A DNA stretch of 44,668 bases, from assembly GCA_030539495.1 (NCBI GenBank), contig JAUNRX010000014.1:1-44668 (forward strand). Direction: 5' to 3'. This document shows, piece by piece, positions 16,406-25,398 of the stretch. How positions within the stretch are numbered: the stretch's first letter is position 1; each line of letters opens with the position of its first letter. The DNA is from a bacterium (GTDB lineage: Bacteria; Bacillota; Clostridia; Lachnospirales; Lachnospiraceae). The translations under genes and the position numbers were made by a program. Under the pieces are notes generated by a model. The model was not told the DNA's origin. It was given only the letters and a program-made list of their open reading frames with translations, and ran no database searches.

Positions 16406-17827
16406 ATGGAACGAACGAAAAAATCAGTAAATGTTATATATGTTGTGTTACGTCTTTTGACAGTTCTTTCTTGCATCGGTTTATTTGTATCCTCATTAAA
16501 TCCTGCCAGAATATCAGATTTAGTCAGTAAGACAGCATCTCTTTTTACATCCGCGATATCTTATTCAAATACAAAAGAAGGCTTTACCAGAGCATTATCA
16601 GCAGGCTGGATTAGCCAAGGAACAATTACTTTATTATATGTATCCAGTTTATTTACATTCTTAGGGATTTGTGCTGTAATCGCTGGTGCATGTATGTCAG
16701 TTGGTACAAGAAAGTTACAAAGATTAGGACTTTATTTAAACATCGGTGGATCTGTAGTAGGTATTATTTCTATTGCGGGTATCTATATGGCATATAACCA
16801 ATTATTTGACAGCCCACTTGTTTCCAAATTACAGCCAATATTCAGTGCTGGGTACTATTTTTATTGGGCAATCCTTGCAATTATATTAATTTTGAGCATT
16901 ATAGTACTAGTATTATCTCCAAAAGTAGAAAAAAATGAGAAGTATGGAATGGAAAGCAAATATAAACTGTTCTTATTATTTGTACCATTTATTGCATTAA
17001 TATTCGTTTTCTCTTATTTACCATTATGGGGTTGGAGATATGCATTCTTTGATTATAAATCAGGTGGTACGATTACCTTAGACTCCTTTGTAGGATTTAA
17101 GTACTTTACAATGTTATTCCAAAATGCTTCTACAAGAAGCGATATTGTTAAAGTTCTTAGAAATACATTAGCAATGAGCTTCTTAGGAATTGGTACTTCA
17201 TGGGTAGCTATGGCATTTGCAATTTTCATTAATGAAATTAAATGTAAACCATTTAGAAGAATGATTCAGACATTGACGACGATTCCAAACTTTATCAGTT
17301 GGGTTTTAGTTTATGCAGTAGCATTCGCAATGTTTTCTACAGAAGGTTTCATCAACAGCGTTATAGGTGGAACGACAAATTACCTAATGAGCGGAAGTCA
17401 TATCTGGCTTAAGATGTTAGCTTGGGGCTTATGGAAAGGTACAGGCTGGAGTGCAATTATTTATATCGCAGCTATTTCAGGTATTGATCAACAATTGTAT
17501 GAAGCTGCAACCGTTGATGGTGCAGGCAGATTCCAAAGGATGAGACATATTACTCTTCCAGGTTTAGTTCCTACCTATTGTGTATTACTTTTATTAGCAG
17601 TTGCGGGTATATTAAGCAATGGTATGGATCAATACTTAGTATTTGAAAATCCACGTAATACAGAAACAATCCAAGTACTTGATCTATATGTTTACAAATT
17701 AGGTATTCAAAACGGTCGTATTCCATTATCTACTTTAATAGGTATGGTTAAATCTATAGTCAGTGTAGTATTGCTATTTGGTGCGAATAAGATTTCTAAA
17801 GCTGTTCGTGGCGAAAGTATCATATAG
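16406..17827 (+). CDS. LplB/YtcP-family ABC permease with an extra N-terminal membrane domain
   Basis: Membrane subunit of an oligosaccharide importer. The C-terminal 290 residues are a normal LplB-type permease with the EAA loop YEAATVDGAGRFQRMRHITLP (about 370-390). The N-terminal 175 residues are unusual: they contain about four extra hydrophobic helices (near 9-30, 69-97, 104-127, 146-167) that ordinary permeases of about 300 residues lack, followed by a charged linker (KVEKNEKYGMESKYK). The AGGAGG site fits the ATG at 16406, and an ATG for a short form after the extension has no evident site, so the long form looks real. It is followed by its partner permease after 15 bases. Confidence 0.88.
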   Translation: MERTKKSVNVIYVVLRLLTVLSCIGLFVSSLNPARISDLVSKTASLFTSAISYSNTKEGFTRALSAGWISQGTITLLYVSSLFTFLGICAVIAGACMSVGTRKLQRLGLYLNIGGSVVGIISIAGIYMAYNQLFDSPLVSKLQPIFSAGYYFYWAILAIILILSIIVLVLSPKVEKNEKYGMESKYKLFLLFVPFIALIFVFSYLPLWGWRYAFFDYKSGGTITLDSFVGFKYFTMLFQNASTRSDIVKVLRNTLAMSFLGIGTSWVAMAFAIFINEIKCKPFRRMIQTLTTIPNFISWVLVYAVAFAMFSTEGFINSVIGGTTNYLMSGSHIWLKMLAWGLWKGTGWSAIIYIAAISGIDQQLYEAATVDGAGRFQRMRHITLPGLVPTYCVLLLLAVAGILSNGMDQYLVFENPRNTETIQVLDLYVYKLGIQNGRIPLSTLIGMVKSIVSVVLLFGANKISKAVRGESII

Positions 17828-17842
17828 GGAGGGAAATGGAAT

Positions 17843-18760
17843 ATGTCAAAGAAAGTCAAACAACAAAAAGTATTTTATAGAAGAAAACCTTCAGACATTG
17901 TATTTAACATAATCAATTATGGTGTATTTGGAATATTTGCAATTGCATGTTTCTTCCCATTTTACTACATCTTCATTAACACAATCAGTAATAATGATTT
18001 AGTTAAAAGGGGCGCAATTAAATTAATTCCTAAGGGATTACAGCTTCAGAACTACTTAGCATTACGTCAGGTGGATGAACTTGGACGAGCATTTCTAGTA
18101 ACCGTAGGACGAACAGTCCTTGGTACTGCACTTATGGTACTTGCTTCTGCATTTATTGGTTATATTGTAACAAAACAGGAGATGTGGCATCGTAAGTTAT
18201 GGTATCGTTTTATGATCGTCACAATGTATTTTAATGCAGGTATCATTCCATGGTTTGTTACATTATCTGCATTAAACTTAACAGGTACTTTCTGGGGATA
18301 TATCATTCCTGGTATTGTGGCACCTTACAACATTATCTTAGTTAAAACGTACATAGAGTCAATTCCGGCAGAGCTGGAAGAGAGTGCTCAGATGGATGGA
18401 GCTTCTTATATGACCGTATTTAGAAAGATTATCTGGCCATTAAGCAAGCCAATCTTAGCAACAATTGCAATCTTTGGTGCAGTTGGACATTGGAACTCTT
18501 TTACTGATTCCATTATCTTAATGTCTTCTACTCCAAAGTGGTATACCTTACAACATATCTTATACAACTACTTAAATAAGACAACAAATATTCAGGCAAT
18601 GATGTCAAATCCAGATATGATTGCCAGTGGAAACCAGTTAAATGAGAAAGCAATTAAGTATACCGTATCCATGGTGTCCGTTATCCCAATCTTAATTGTA
18701 TATCCTTTTATGAATCGTTACTTTGAAGAAGGTATTATGTTAGGAGCTGTAAAAGGTTAA
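17843..18760 (+). CDS. LplC/YtcP-family ABC permease (second subunit)
   Basis: Partner membrane subunit, 305 residues, six hydrophobic segments. The EAA loop reads EESAQMDGASYMTVFRKIIWP (about 174-194), and the C-terminus 'YFEEGIMLGAVKG' is typical of this family. It lies 15 bases after the first permease. No ATPase is encoded nearby; a shared MsmX-type ATPase is expected. Confidence 0.92.
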   Translation: MSKKVKQQKVFYRRKPSDIVFNIINYGVFGIFAIACFFPFYYIFINTISNNDLVKRGAIKLIPKGLQLQNYLALRQVDELGRAFLVTVGRTVLGTALMVLASAFIGYIVTKQEMWHRKLWYRFMIVTMYFNAGIIPWFVTLSALNLTGTFWGYIIPGIVAPYNIILVKTYIESIPAELEESAQMDGASYMTVFRKIIWPLSKPILATIAIFGAVGHWNSFTDSIILMSSTPKWYTLQHILYNYLNKTTNIQAMMSNPDMIASGNQLNEKAIKYTVSMVSVIPILIVYPFMNRYFEEGIMLGAVKG

Positions 18761-18844
18761 GGTATGTCTTTTAGCCATTGCACATGGCTTAAGATAAATG
18801 ATTTAAAACAAAAAATATTTAAACATAAAAGAGGAGGAGATTAT

Positions 18845-20665
18845 ATGTTTAATTTTAAAAAAGTTGCTTCGGCAGTGACGCTGGCTGCAGTTGCAAGTAC
18901 GACAATGCTTGGGTGTGCCAGAACAACGAGTACAACAACGACAACGACGACGGAAGCAACCAAAGCAGATCCAAATTCAAAACAATTAGAAGCTGATAAT
19001 TTAAAGGATATTATTCCTGAACAGACATTAAAGTTAGATGTTTATACACAAACAGCAAACTATAATGGTATGCAGACTGGATGGTTTGCAAAAATAATAA
19101 AGGACAAATTTAATGTTGAATTAAATATCATCAGTGATGCCAATGGTATTTTTGATACGTTAATGGAGAAAGATAACTTAGGCGATATTGTAATCTTTGG
19201 TGATAATGGTGATAAATATAAACAAGCTGCAACAAGTGGAAAGTTATATGATTGGGATGCACAGAATGAACATTTATGTTCCAAATATGCACCATACATT
19301 TGGAATCATATGCAAACAGCATTAGAGCAAAATAGAGGAATTACCAAAGAACAAAATAAGATTTATGGTTATGGATACAATGTAGCATCTAGCTCAGATT
19401 CTCATGGCTCCTTCTTCTATCATCCAGATATTCGTTGGGACTTATATGAACAAATTGGAATGCCAGAAGTTAAAACATTAGAGGATTATATTCCAGTATT
19501 GAAAAAGATGCAGGAAATTTGCCCTAAATCTGATTCAGGAAAGAGTACTTATGGTGTATCCCTATTTAAAGACTGGGATGATAACTATGTAATGTATGTA
19601 AAGGCTACGGCAGCTTTATATGGATATGATGAATTTGGTTTTGGTCTTTATGATGTAGATACACAAACATTCCAAGGTGCATTAGAAAAAGACGGTATGT
19701 ATTTAAGATGTTTGAAATTCTATAATAAATTATATCAAGAAGGATTACTTGATCCTGATTCAATGACTCAGACAGCTACAGAGGCTGGTGAAAAGTTTAA
19801 AGATGGTGCTGCATTCTTTGACTTATTTACTTTTAATGGTGCTACGAACTACAATAGTACAGAGCATTTAAAAGCAGGAAAGGGTATGTTTGCATTACCA
19901 GCAGCAGACTCTAAGACAATCTGTTATGGTAACAGTTTATTAGGTGGTAACAGACAATGGTGTATCGGTGCAAAATGTAGTAATCCAGAATTAGCAATGG
20001 CCATTATCAATTACTTAGCAACTCCAGAAGGTACTCTTGTTAACTATAATGGACCTAAGGGTGTATGCTGGGATTACGATGAAAATGGTGATACCTATTT
20101 AACTGAATTAGGTCTTGAATGTAAGAAGAGCTCTAAAACTGAGTTAAACAAAGATGGTTATACTGGACAATATGGTGATGGTACAAACCAAATGAACATT
20201 ACTTCTTGGAGTATTGATGATATTAACCCAGATTCAAAATCCAAAGAAACTTATAACTATTTATATTGGAAAACTTACCTTGCTACAGAGCAGACAGATA
20301 TCCAAAAGAAATGGGAGAAATGGAATGGCGGATATATCAAATCCGATGAATACATTGAACAAAAATGTAAATATACAGTTTCTCCACTTACTTCCTATGT
20401 AGCAACTGAAAAGGATGAATCTCTAAAGACTAAATGGGAACAAGTTAAGACATGTATTAGAAAGTATACATGGAATGCAATCTTTGCAAAGAATGACGAT
20501 GAGTATAATCAAATCGTAGATAAGATGATTTCAGAAGCAAAAGGTTATGGATATGATGAATGTACAGAGTTCCAGCAAAAAGAAGCTGAGAAGAGAAAAC
20601 AATGCGAAGATGCAGTAAAATCAGCATCAACATCTACAACAAAGACAGACAGTACAGCAAAATAA
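18845..20665 (+). CDS. oligosaccharide-binding lipoprotein (LplA/YtcQ type)
   Basis: Extracellular binding protein for the two permeases upstream. ATG 18845 is chosen because GAGGAGGAG lies seven bases upstream and the product then opens with a lipoprotein signal peptide (MFNFKKVASAVTL..., lipobox MLGC). A 27-codon longer reading from 18764 would put a hydrophilic stretch before it. The 606-residue length is usual for LplA-type proteins, which are longer than MalE. A Thr-rich linker (about 25-42) follows the lipid-bearing Cys. A hairpin lies just after the stop, so this may be the end of the main transporter transcript. Confidence 0.9.
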   Translation: MFNFKKVASAVTLAAVASTTMLGCARTTSTTTTTTTEATKADPNSKQLEADNLKDIIPEQTLKLDVYTQTANYNGMQTGWFAKIIKDKFNVELNIISDANGIFDTLMEKDNLGDIVIFGDNGDKYKQAATSGKLYDWDAQNEHLCSKYAPYIWNHMQTALEQNRGITKEQNKIYGYGYNVASSSDSHGSFFYHPDIRWDLYEQIGMPEVKTLEDYIPVLKKMQEICPKSDSGKSTYGVSLFKDWDDNYVMYVKATAALYGYDEFGFGLYDVDTQTFQGALEKDGMYLRCLKFYNKLYQEGLLDPDSMTQTATEAGEKFKDGAAFFDLFTFNGATNYNSTEHLKAGKGMFALPAADSKTICYGNSLLGGNRQWCIGAKCSNPELAMAIINYLATPEGTLVNYNGPKGVCWDYDENGDTYLTELGLECKKSSKTELNKDGYTGQYGDGTNQMNITSWSIDDINPDSKSKETYNYLYWKTYLATEQTDIQKKWEKWNGGYIKSDEYIEQKCKYTVSPLTSYVATEKDESLKTKWEQVKTCIRKYTWNAIFAKNDDEYNQIVDKMISEAKGYGYDECTEFQQKEAEKRKQCEDAVKSASTSTTKTDSTAK

Positions 20666-20686
20666 TAAGTATTATTCAACTAGCAG

Positions 20687-20708
20687 GGCAGTGGGGAGAC
20701 TCACTGCC
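20687..20708 (+). terminator. hairpin after the first LplA-type gene
   Basis: GGCAGTG (20687-20693) pairs with CACTGCC (20702-20708). The T-rich tail is imperfect (TTGTTGATTTTA), so it may only partly terminate. Confidence 0.5.
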
Positions 20709-20711
20709 TTG

Positions 20712-20740
20712 TTGATTTTACAGGAAAAAACCGATATAAT
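20712..20740 (+). promoter_or_regulatory. promoter of the second binding-protein/yesL unit
   Basis: -35 TTGATT (20712-20717), 17-base spacer, -10 TATAAT (20735-20740). It indicates that the second lipoprotein and YesL can be transcribed separately from the upstream transporter genes. Confidence 0.6.
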
Positions 20741-20781
20741 GTAAATTATACCAAATATAGGATTTTGAAGGGGGAATGCAA

Positions 20782-22410
20782 GTGAAACGATTGCTTTCGA
20801 GCGTACTTCTTGTCAGTACACTAGTTTGTTCTCTAGGTTCTTGTAGCAATCAATCCAATACTGAGATATCAGACCCGATTACATTTGTTTTTTATAATGC
20901 AGACGGAGCAGAGGAGACATGGAGTGACCCAGTAGCTAAACAAATCACAAGAAAGACGGGAGTCACGTTGAACATTGATTCTCCTGTAAATAGTGATGAA
21001 AAAAGAGTGAAGCGAATGATTGCATCAGGAGAATACCCAGATTTTCTTTATGCAAAGGGGGAAAGCCAAAGTCTGATTGAAGCAGGAGCTTTGATGGATC
21101 TGACAGAATTAATTGATCAGTATGGACCCAATATAAAAAAACTATATGGGGATGAGTTTCAAAAGTTAAAGTATAGTAAGGGAAATCCAGGTATTTATTT
21201 GCTTTCCAGCTGGCAAGTTGGGGGAGAGATTGTATCTACTTCGGGAACTGCACAGCTTCAGTGGGCTGTTTTAAAAGAAAATCAATATGTGATACCAAAG
21301 ACATTATATATGTATGAAAAGGCAATCAGGACTTATATGAATAAGTACCAGACCATCAATGGTAAGGATACCATTGGAATTTCCCTTTGTTGTTCCGACT
21401 GGCATTGGTATACCACGTTATCGAATCCTGCTGGATTTATTGCAAATGGTTCTCCTGATAATGGCCAGTGGATTATAGAGAACAGTACATATAAAGCAAA
21501 TTATAAGACCTCCTACAAAGGACAAAAAGAATATTTTAAGTGGTTAAATCAGATGTATTTAGAGGGAATTTTAGATCCGGAATTTGCAACGCAGACAAAT
21601 GAGGAGTATCTAGAAAAGATTGCAGAAGGAAGAGTACTTGGAATTATGGATGCAGACTGGCATTATGCAGGAGCAGTGGCTTCCCTAAAGGCCAGCAACC
21701 AGTATGAGCGCACGTATGCGTCATTACCTGTTACAATGAATGATACAATAAAATGTGCTTCCTTACAGAAACAAGGATTAAAGACCGGATGGGGCATCGG
21801 AATTACAAAAGCATGCAAGGATCCGGTAAGAGTAATTCAGTTTATAGATTATCTTTGCTCTGAGGAAGGTCAGATCCTACTTAATTGGGGAATAGAAGGC
21901 ATTCATTATTTTGTTGATGAGGAAGGAAAGCGCTATCGAACGGCAGAAGAAATAAAGAAATATAATGAGGATACGAATTATAAAGAGAGAACAGGTATTG
22001 AAATACACAGATACCCATTTCCAAGCTATGGAGGCAACATACTAGACTCCACGGGGAATCCTTATACGCTAACGAGTACAGTATCACTGGAAAGTCAGTA
22101 TGATGAGGAGCAGAAGGCTGCATTAGCGGCCTGGAATGTAAAAGACTTAATTGATATTTTTCCAGGATCTGAGGAATTTGAGACACAGGAATATTCACCG
22201 GTATGGACCGATACATTACCGAAGGAGTTAAAGGACCTACAAGATGAGTTAGATAGAATTTCTTGTAGGGGATTGGTTGATTGCATTATTTGTGATTCAG
22301 AACAGTTTGAAGAGGAATGGGATAACCTACAGGAGAACCTTGATAAAGCAGGAAGAAAGCAAGCAGAGAAGATGCTTACTGAGTATATACAGGAAGAGGT
22401 AGGAAAATAA
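20782..22410 (+). CDS. second LplA-type solute-binding lipoprotein
   Basis: Extracellular binding protein, 542 residues from the GTG at 20782. GTG is preferred over ATG 20776 because AAGGGGG lies seven bases before the GTG but almost touches the ATG. The signal peptide (VKRLLSSVLLVSTLVCSLGSC) has lipobox LGSC. The architecture resembles the preceding lipoprotein (GEYPDFLYAKGES.., WGIGITKACKDPVRVIQFIDYL) but sequence identity looks low. Two binding proteins for one permease pair suggest two ligands or a sensory role with the YesM kinase. Neither is proven. Confidence 0.85.
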   Translation: MKRLLSSVLLVSTLVCSLGSCSNQSNTEISDPITFVFYNADGAEETWSDPVAKQITRKTGVTLNIDSPVNSDEKRVKRMIASGEYPDFLYAKGESQSLIEAGALMDLTELIDQYGPNIKKLYGDEFQKLKYSKGNPGIYLLSSWQVGGEIVSTSGTAQLQWAVLKENQYVIPKTLYMYEKAIRTYMNKYQTINGKDTIGISLCCSDWHWYTTLSNPAGFIANGSPDNGQWIIENSTYKANYKTSYKGQKEYFKWLNQMYLEGILDPEFATQTNEEYLEKIAEGRVLGIMDADWHYAGAVASLKASNQYERTYASLPVTMNDTIKCASLQKQGLKTGWGIGITKACKDPVRVIQFIDYLCSEEGQILLNWGIEGIHYFVDEEGKRYRTAEEIKKYNEDTNYKERTGIEIHRYPFPSYGGNILDSTGNPYTLTSTVSLESQYDEEQKAALAAWNVKDLIDIFPGSEEFETQEYSPVWTDTLPKELKDLQDELDRISCRGLVDCIICDSEQFEEEWDNLQENLDKAGRKQAEKMLTEYIQEEVGK

Positions 22411-22428
22411 ATCTTAGGAGGAAACGAG

Positions 22429-23094
22429 ATGAAGTTTTTTAGTGTCGACGGCAAATTATTTACTGGGTTTAATAAGATATTAGATATTATGTATTTAAAC
22501 ATACTATGGATTTTATTCAGCCTGCCCATCATCACCATAGGAGCATCTACAACAGCTGCATTTCAGCTGGCGATGAAAATGGTAAATGATGAGGAGGGGT
22601 ATATAGGGAGAGGCTTCGTTAAGGCATTTAAAGAAAATTTCAAACAGTCAACAATTGTCTGGATCATTATGATGGTACTTGGAGAAATATTGTATATAAA
22701 TTATCAGTTGATTGGTAATTTAAAGAATCCACCGATTATATTATATGTAGTTACAGTGATTGCTACATTTCTATATGTAATTGTATTTATTGCAGTATTT
22801 CCACTTATTGCGCGTTATGAGAATACCATTAAGCAAACATTGATTAATTCCTATATGATTACAGTAAGGCATTTAGGACATACTGTAGGGATGCTTTTAC
22901 TACTTGGTATTTTTGGATTCTTCTATATTATTTCCAATATTACATTAATCTTTGGAAGCTTTATTATACCGGGATTACTTATTTATATAGCAAGCTCTTG
23001 TTATCTGAAAATCTTTCAAAAGGTAGAAGGGGCGAGAGAAGCAACAATACAAGCAAAAAAAGAATTAGAAGAGGAAAAAGCGCGAAATATGTAG
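22429..23094 (+). CDS. yesL: YesL-family membrane protein (DUF624)
   Basis: Small polytopic membrane protein, 221 residues, about five hydrophobic helices. The opening 'FFSVDGKLFTGFNKILDIMYLN' and 'SLPIITIGASTTA' blocks are characteristic of YesL/DUF624. These proteins are usually encoded with YesMN systems and Lpl-type transporters; the molecular role is unknown. It follows the second lipoprotein by 18 bases with an AGGAGG site. Confidence 0.9.
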   Translation: MKFFSVDGKLFTGFNKILDIMYLNILWILFSLPIITIGASTTAAFQLAMKMVNDEEGYIGRGFVKAFKENFKQSTIVWIIMMVLGEILYINYQLIGNLKNPPIILYVVTVIATFLYVIVFIAVFPLIARYENTIKQTLINSYMITVRHLGHTVGMLLLLGIFGFFYIISNITLIFGSFIIPGLLIYIASSCYLKIFQKVEGAREATIQAKKELEEEKARNM

Positions 23095-23131
23095 ATTACA
23101 CTTAATAAAAATTAGTTTAATATGCCTTTTA

Positions 23132-23160
23132 TTGACATGAATGGATAAGTTTGATAATAT
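23132..23160 (+). promoter_or_regulatory. promoter of dapL
   Basis: -35 TTGACA (23132-23137), 17-base spacer, -10 TAATAT (23155-23160), 29 bases before the start codon. Confidence 0.7.
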
Positions 23161-23189
23161 AAACAATCAGAAGGAAAGGAGTTTTAAAT

Positions 23190-24386
23190 ATGCCAAAGTT
23201 AAATGAAAACTATTTGAATTTAAAAGAAAGCTATTTATTTGCTGAAATTGCACATAGAGTAGATGCCTTTACAAAAGCAAACCCAGATAAGAAAGTCATC
23301 CGTTTAGGTATTGGTGATGTTACATTACCATTAGGAGAAAAGGTAATCACAGCATTGCATGAAGGTGTTGACTGCATGGCCAGCTCTGAAACATTCAAAG
23401 GATATGGCCCTGAAAAAGGCTATGAAATGGTTCGTAATTCAGTAGTGGAATACTATGAAAGAAATGGTGTTTCTATTGATGCTGATGAAGTATTTATCTC
23501 CGATGGAGCAAAAAGTGATACAGGTAATATTACTGAATTATTTGACAAAGATAATGTAATCCTTGTCCCAGATCCAGTATATCCTGTTTATGTTGATACA
23601 AATATTATGGACGGAAAAAATGTTACATATATTAATGCAAATGCGGAAAATAATTTCTTACCTATGCCAGATCCAAACCAACATGTGGACGTAATCTATA
23701 TGTGTTCTCCTAACAATCCAACAGGAGCTGCTTACAATCATGAACAATTAAAAGTTTGGGTTGATTATGCATTAGCAAACGATGCAGTAATTCTTTACGA
23801 TTCTGCATATGAATGTTTTATTACAGACCCTACATTACCACGCAGTATCTTTGCTATCGAAGGTGCAAAAGAGTGTGCAATTGAATTCTGTTCTTTATCC
23901 AAGACAGCAGGATTTACAGGAACTCGTTGCGGCTATACAGTCGTTCCTCATGATCTTAAGTTTACAGCAAGCACAGGCGCAGAAATGTCCTTAAATGCTA
24001 TGTGGACTCGTAGACAGACTACAAAATTCAATGGTGTTTCTTATATTGTACAAGCTGGTGCAGCCGCAGTATTTACAGAAGAAGGTATGGAAGAATGTAA
24101 AGAAAACATTCGTTACTACCAAGAAAATGCTAAGATTATTGCAGATTGTTTAGCAAAGAAGGGAATTCGTTATTTCGGTGGCGTAAACTCACCATATATT
24201 TGGTTCGAGTGTCCGAATAATATGGAATCCTGGACATTCTTCGATTACCTATTAAATAATGCTTATGTAGTAGGTACACCTGGTGCTGGTTTTGGTAACA
24301 ATGGGAAGAACTATTTCCGTTTAACTGGATTTGGTAATCGTGAAAATACAATAGAAGCAATGAAGAGATTTGATGAGTTATTCTAA
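23190..24386 (+). CDS. dapL: LL-diaminopimelate aminotransferase
   Basis: PLP enzyme that makes LL-diaminopimelate from tetrahydrodipicolinate in one step, for lysine and peptidoglycan synthesis. The 398-residue length and the opening (NENYLNLKESYLFAEIAHRV, then IRLGIGDVTLPL) are those of the DapL family. PLP-binding features are visible: Lys238 in SLSKTAGFTGTR, the 'SPNNPTG' motif near 172-178 and 'YDSAYE' near 203-208. The ribosome binding site is AAGGAG. It has its own promoter and no obvious partner gene. Confidence 0.95.
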   Translation: MPKLNENYLNLKESYLFAEIAHRVDAFTKANPDKKVIRLGIGDVTLPLGEKVITALHEGVDCMASSETFKGYGPEKGYEMVRNSVVEYYERNGVSIDADEVFISDGAKSDTGNITELFDKDNVILVPDPVYPVYVDTNIMDGKNVTYINANAENNFLPMPDPNQHVDVIYMCSPNNPTGAAYNHEQLKVWVDYALANDAVILYDSAYECFITDPTLPRSIFAIEGAKECAIEFCSLSKTAGFTGTRCGYTVVPHDLKFTASTGAEMSLNAMWTRRQTTKFNGVSYIVQAGAAAVFTEEGMEECKENIRYYQENAKIIADCLAKKGIRYFGGVNSPYIWFECPNNMESWTFFDYLLNNAYVVGTPGAGFGNNGKNYFRLTGFGNRENTIEAMKRFDELF

Positions 24387-24623
24387 TTTTAATTGTATAA
24401 AAAATAACACCATTTTATAGAAACGTGAAAAGTAACAGATAAAAGCTAATATTATACATGAAAATTAGATAAAATATTGTGAGAAAATATAAAAAAGATA
24501 CAAAACTGTTAATAATGAACAAAAAAATACAGGATAAATATAGAATATAAAAACACTTTTTTTTATTCTACATTAAAAAAAGTGATAAATAGATACTATA
24601 TTTTCTAAAAAATAAAATAAAAC
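24387..24623 (+). other. AT-rich non-coding stretch after dapL
   Basis: Very AT-rich (many A and T runs). It contains one hairpin of low stability, CACTTTTTTT with AAAAAAAGTG (about 24553-24583), which might end the dapL transcript. I see no convincing ORF, tRNA or repeat. Confidence 0.5.
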
Positions 24624-24652
24624 TTGAATGTATTAAGTTGAAGTGTTAAAGT
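24624..24652 (+). promoter_or_regulatory. candidate promoter of the structured leader/ncRNA
   Basis: -35 TTGAAT (24624-24629), 17-base spacer, -10 TAAAGT (24647-24652; 4 of 6). It would start transcription at about 24658, where base composition becomes less AT-rich and foldable. Confidence 0.4.
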
Positions 24653-24657
24653 AGGGT

Positions 24658-25088
24658 GGAAATAGTATGCTTCGATAGCATCACAGACTTATTATGAATA
24701 GTTACGGTGATGATGTAATAGAAGCAGCTATAATACTTTAAGTGTTTCTGTATGGTTATAGCCGCAAACGGCAGATAAGGCGTTTTAAGGCTAAGGATTG
24801 CAATGGTTTGAATAATCGTTACACAAATAAACAAACAGGTTAGCTAAAGATTATGGAGTTTTTAGAAGTATAAGCTAAGTAGCTTAGAGTTCTAAAAAGA
24901 ACTAATGAAAAAGAATAATTCTTGACAGCTTATCACTTTTTTCTGGTTCTTCTACTTATAAGTAGAAATTGATCTTAGCCATAAATTCTAAAAAACGACA
25001 TAAAAACGGTAAATTCTTTTGGGGAAAAGGATTTTCCAAAGCGAAGCTATCTTCTGCGATTTATTATGCAGAGGATAGCTTTTTTTTT
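24658..25088 (+). ncRNA. candidate structured RNA of about 430 nt ending in a strong terminator, upstream of PFOR
   Basis: No ORF of note lies here, yet several stems can be drawn: ATGCT/AGCAT near 24668-24682, GCTATAA/TTATAGC around 24730-24764, GCCG-CAAA-CGGC near 24762-24773, the long hairpin TTTTTAGAA/TTCTAAAAA (about 24858-24901) capped by TAAGCT-AAGT-AGCTTA, and the perfect palindrome TTCTACTTATAAGTAGAA (about 24950-24967). It ends at the terminator 25044-25088. I compared it by eye with tmRNA, RNase P RNA, T-box and common riboswitches and found no match. It may be a regulatory leader of the DUF3787/nifJ genes or a free-standing RNA. Confidence 0.45.
25044..25088 (+). terminator. strong intrinsic terminator between the leader and the nifJ unit
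   Basis: AAGCTATCTTCTGC (25044-25057) pairs with GCAGAGGATAGCTT (25068-25081) with one G.U pair and a 10-base loop, followed by eight T. Confidence 0.92.
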
Positions 25089-25191
25089 CCTAAATTATGT
25101 ATAATAGCCTGTCTAATTGCAAACAACTAATTATGTTAATTTTATATTTCTAGCAGTTTAATTATAAGAATTAGAAAGCGAGGAAAGACCA

Positions 25192-25386
25192 ATGCAATTT
25201 TTTAATCAGACAGCGTTATCAGGAAAAAATAACAAACGATTACATTCTTCCACTCCGACAAATAATGAAAGAACAGCCGCTTGGACAGATGAAGCAAGCG
25301 AGTTTAATGTAAGCCAAGTCAAAATACCAGACAACTATTGCGTAGAAGAAGCAAAAGACTGGGTTGACAATGGCAGCAGATTGTAG
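25192..25386 (+). CDS. DUF3787-like small protein (CDIF630_02480-type spore surface family)
   Basis: 64 residues. The C-terminal half, TAAWTD...VSQVKIPDNYCVEEAKDWVDN, follows the pattern I recall for the DUF3787 family (AAW, VS-V-IP, AK-WVD-N), members of which were found on Clostridioides spores. The match is from memory. The site GAGGAAAG precedes the ATG. The gene ends 12 bases before the start of the pyruvate:ferredoxin oxidoreductase gene, so the two are almost certainly co-transcribed. A functional link is not known. Confidence 0.65.
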   Translation: MQFFNQTALSGKNNKRLHSSTPTNNERTAAWTDEASEFNVSQVKIPDNYCVEEAKDWVDNGSRL

Positions 25387-25398
25387 GAGGGAGAACTA

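Noticed and set aside
24658-24790. T-box leader suggested by AGGGTGGAA near 24653, and tmRNA tag start suggested by GCAAAC
   Set aside because: The T-box consensus continues ACCGCG, which is absent; the GCAAAC lies in a small hairpin and no tmRNA acceptor ends are present.
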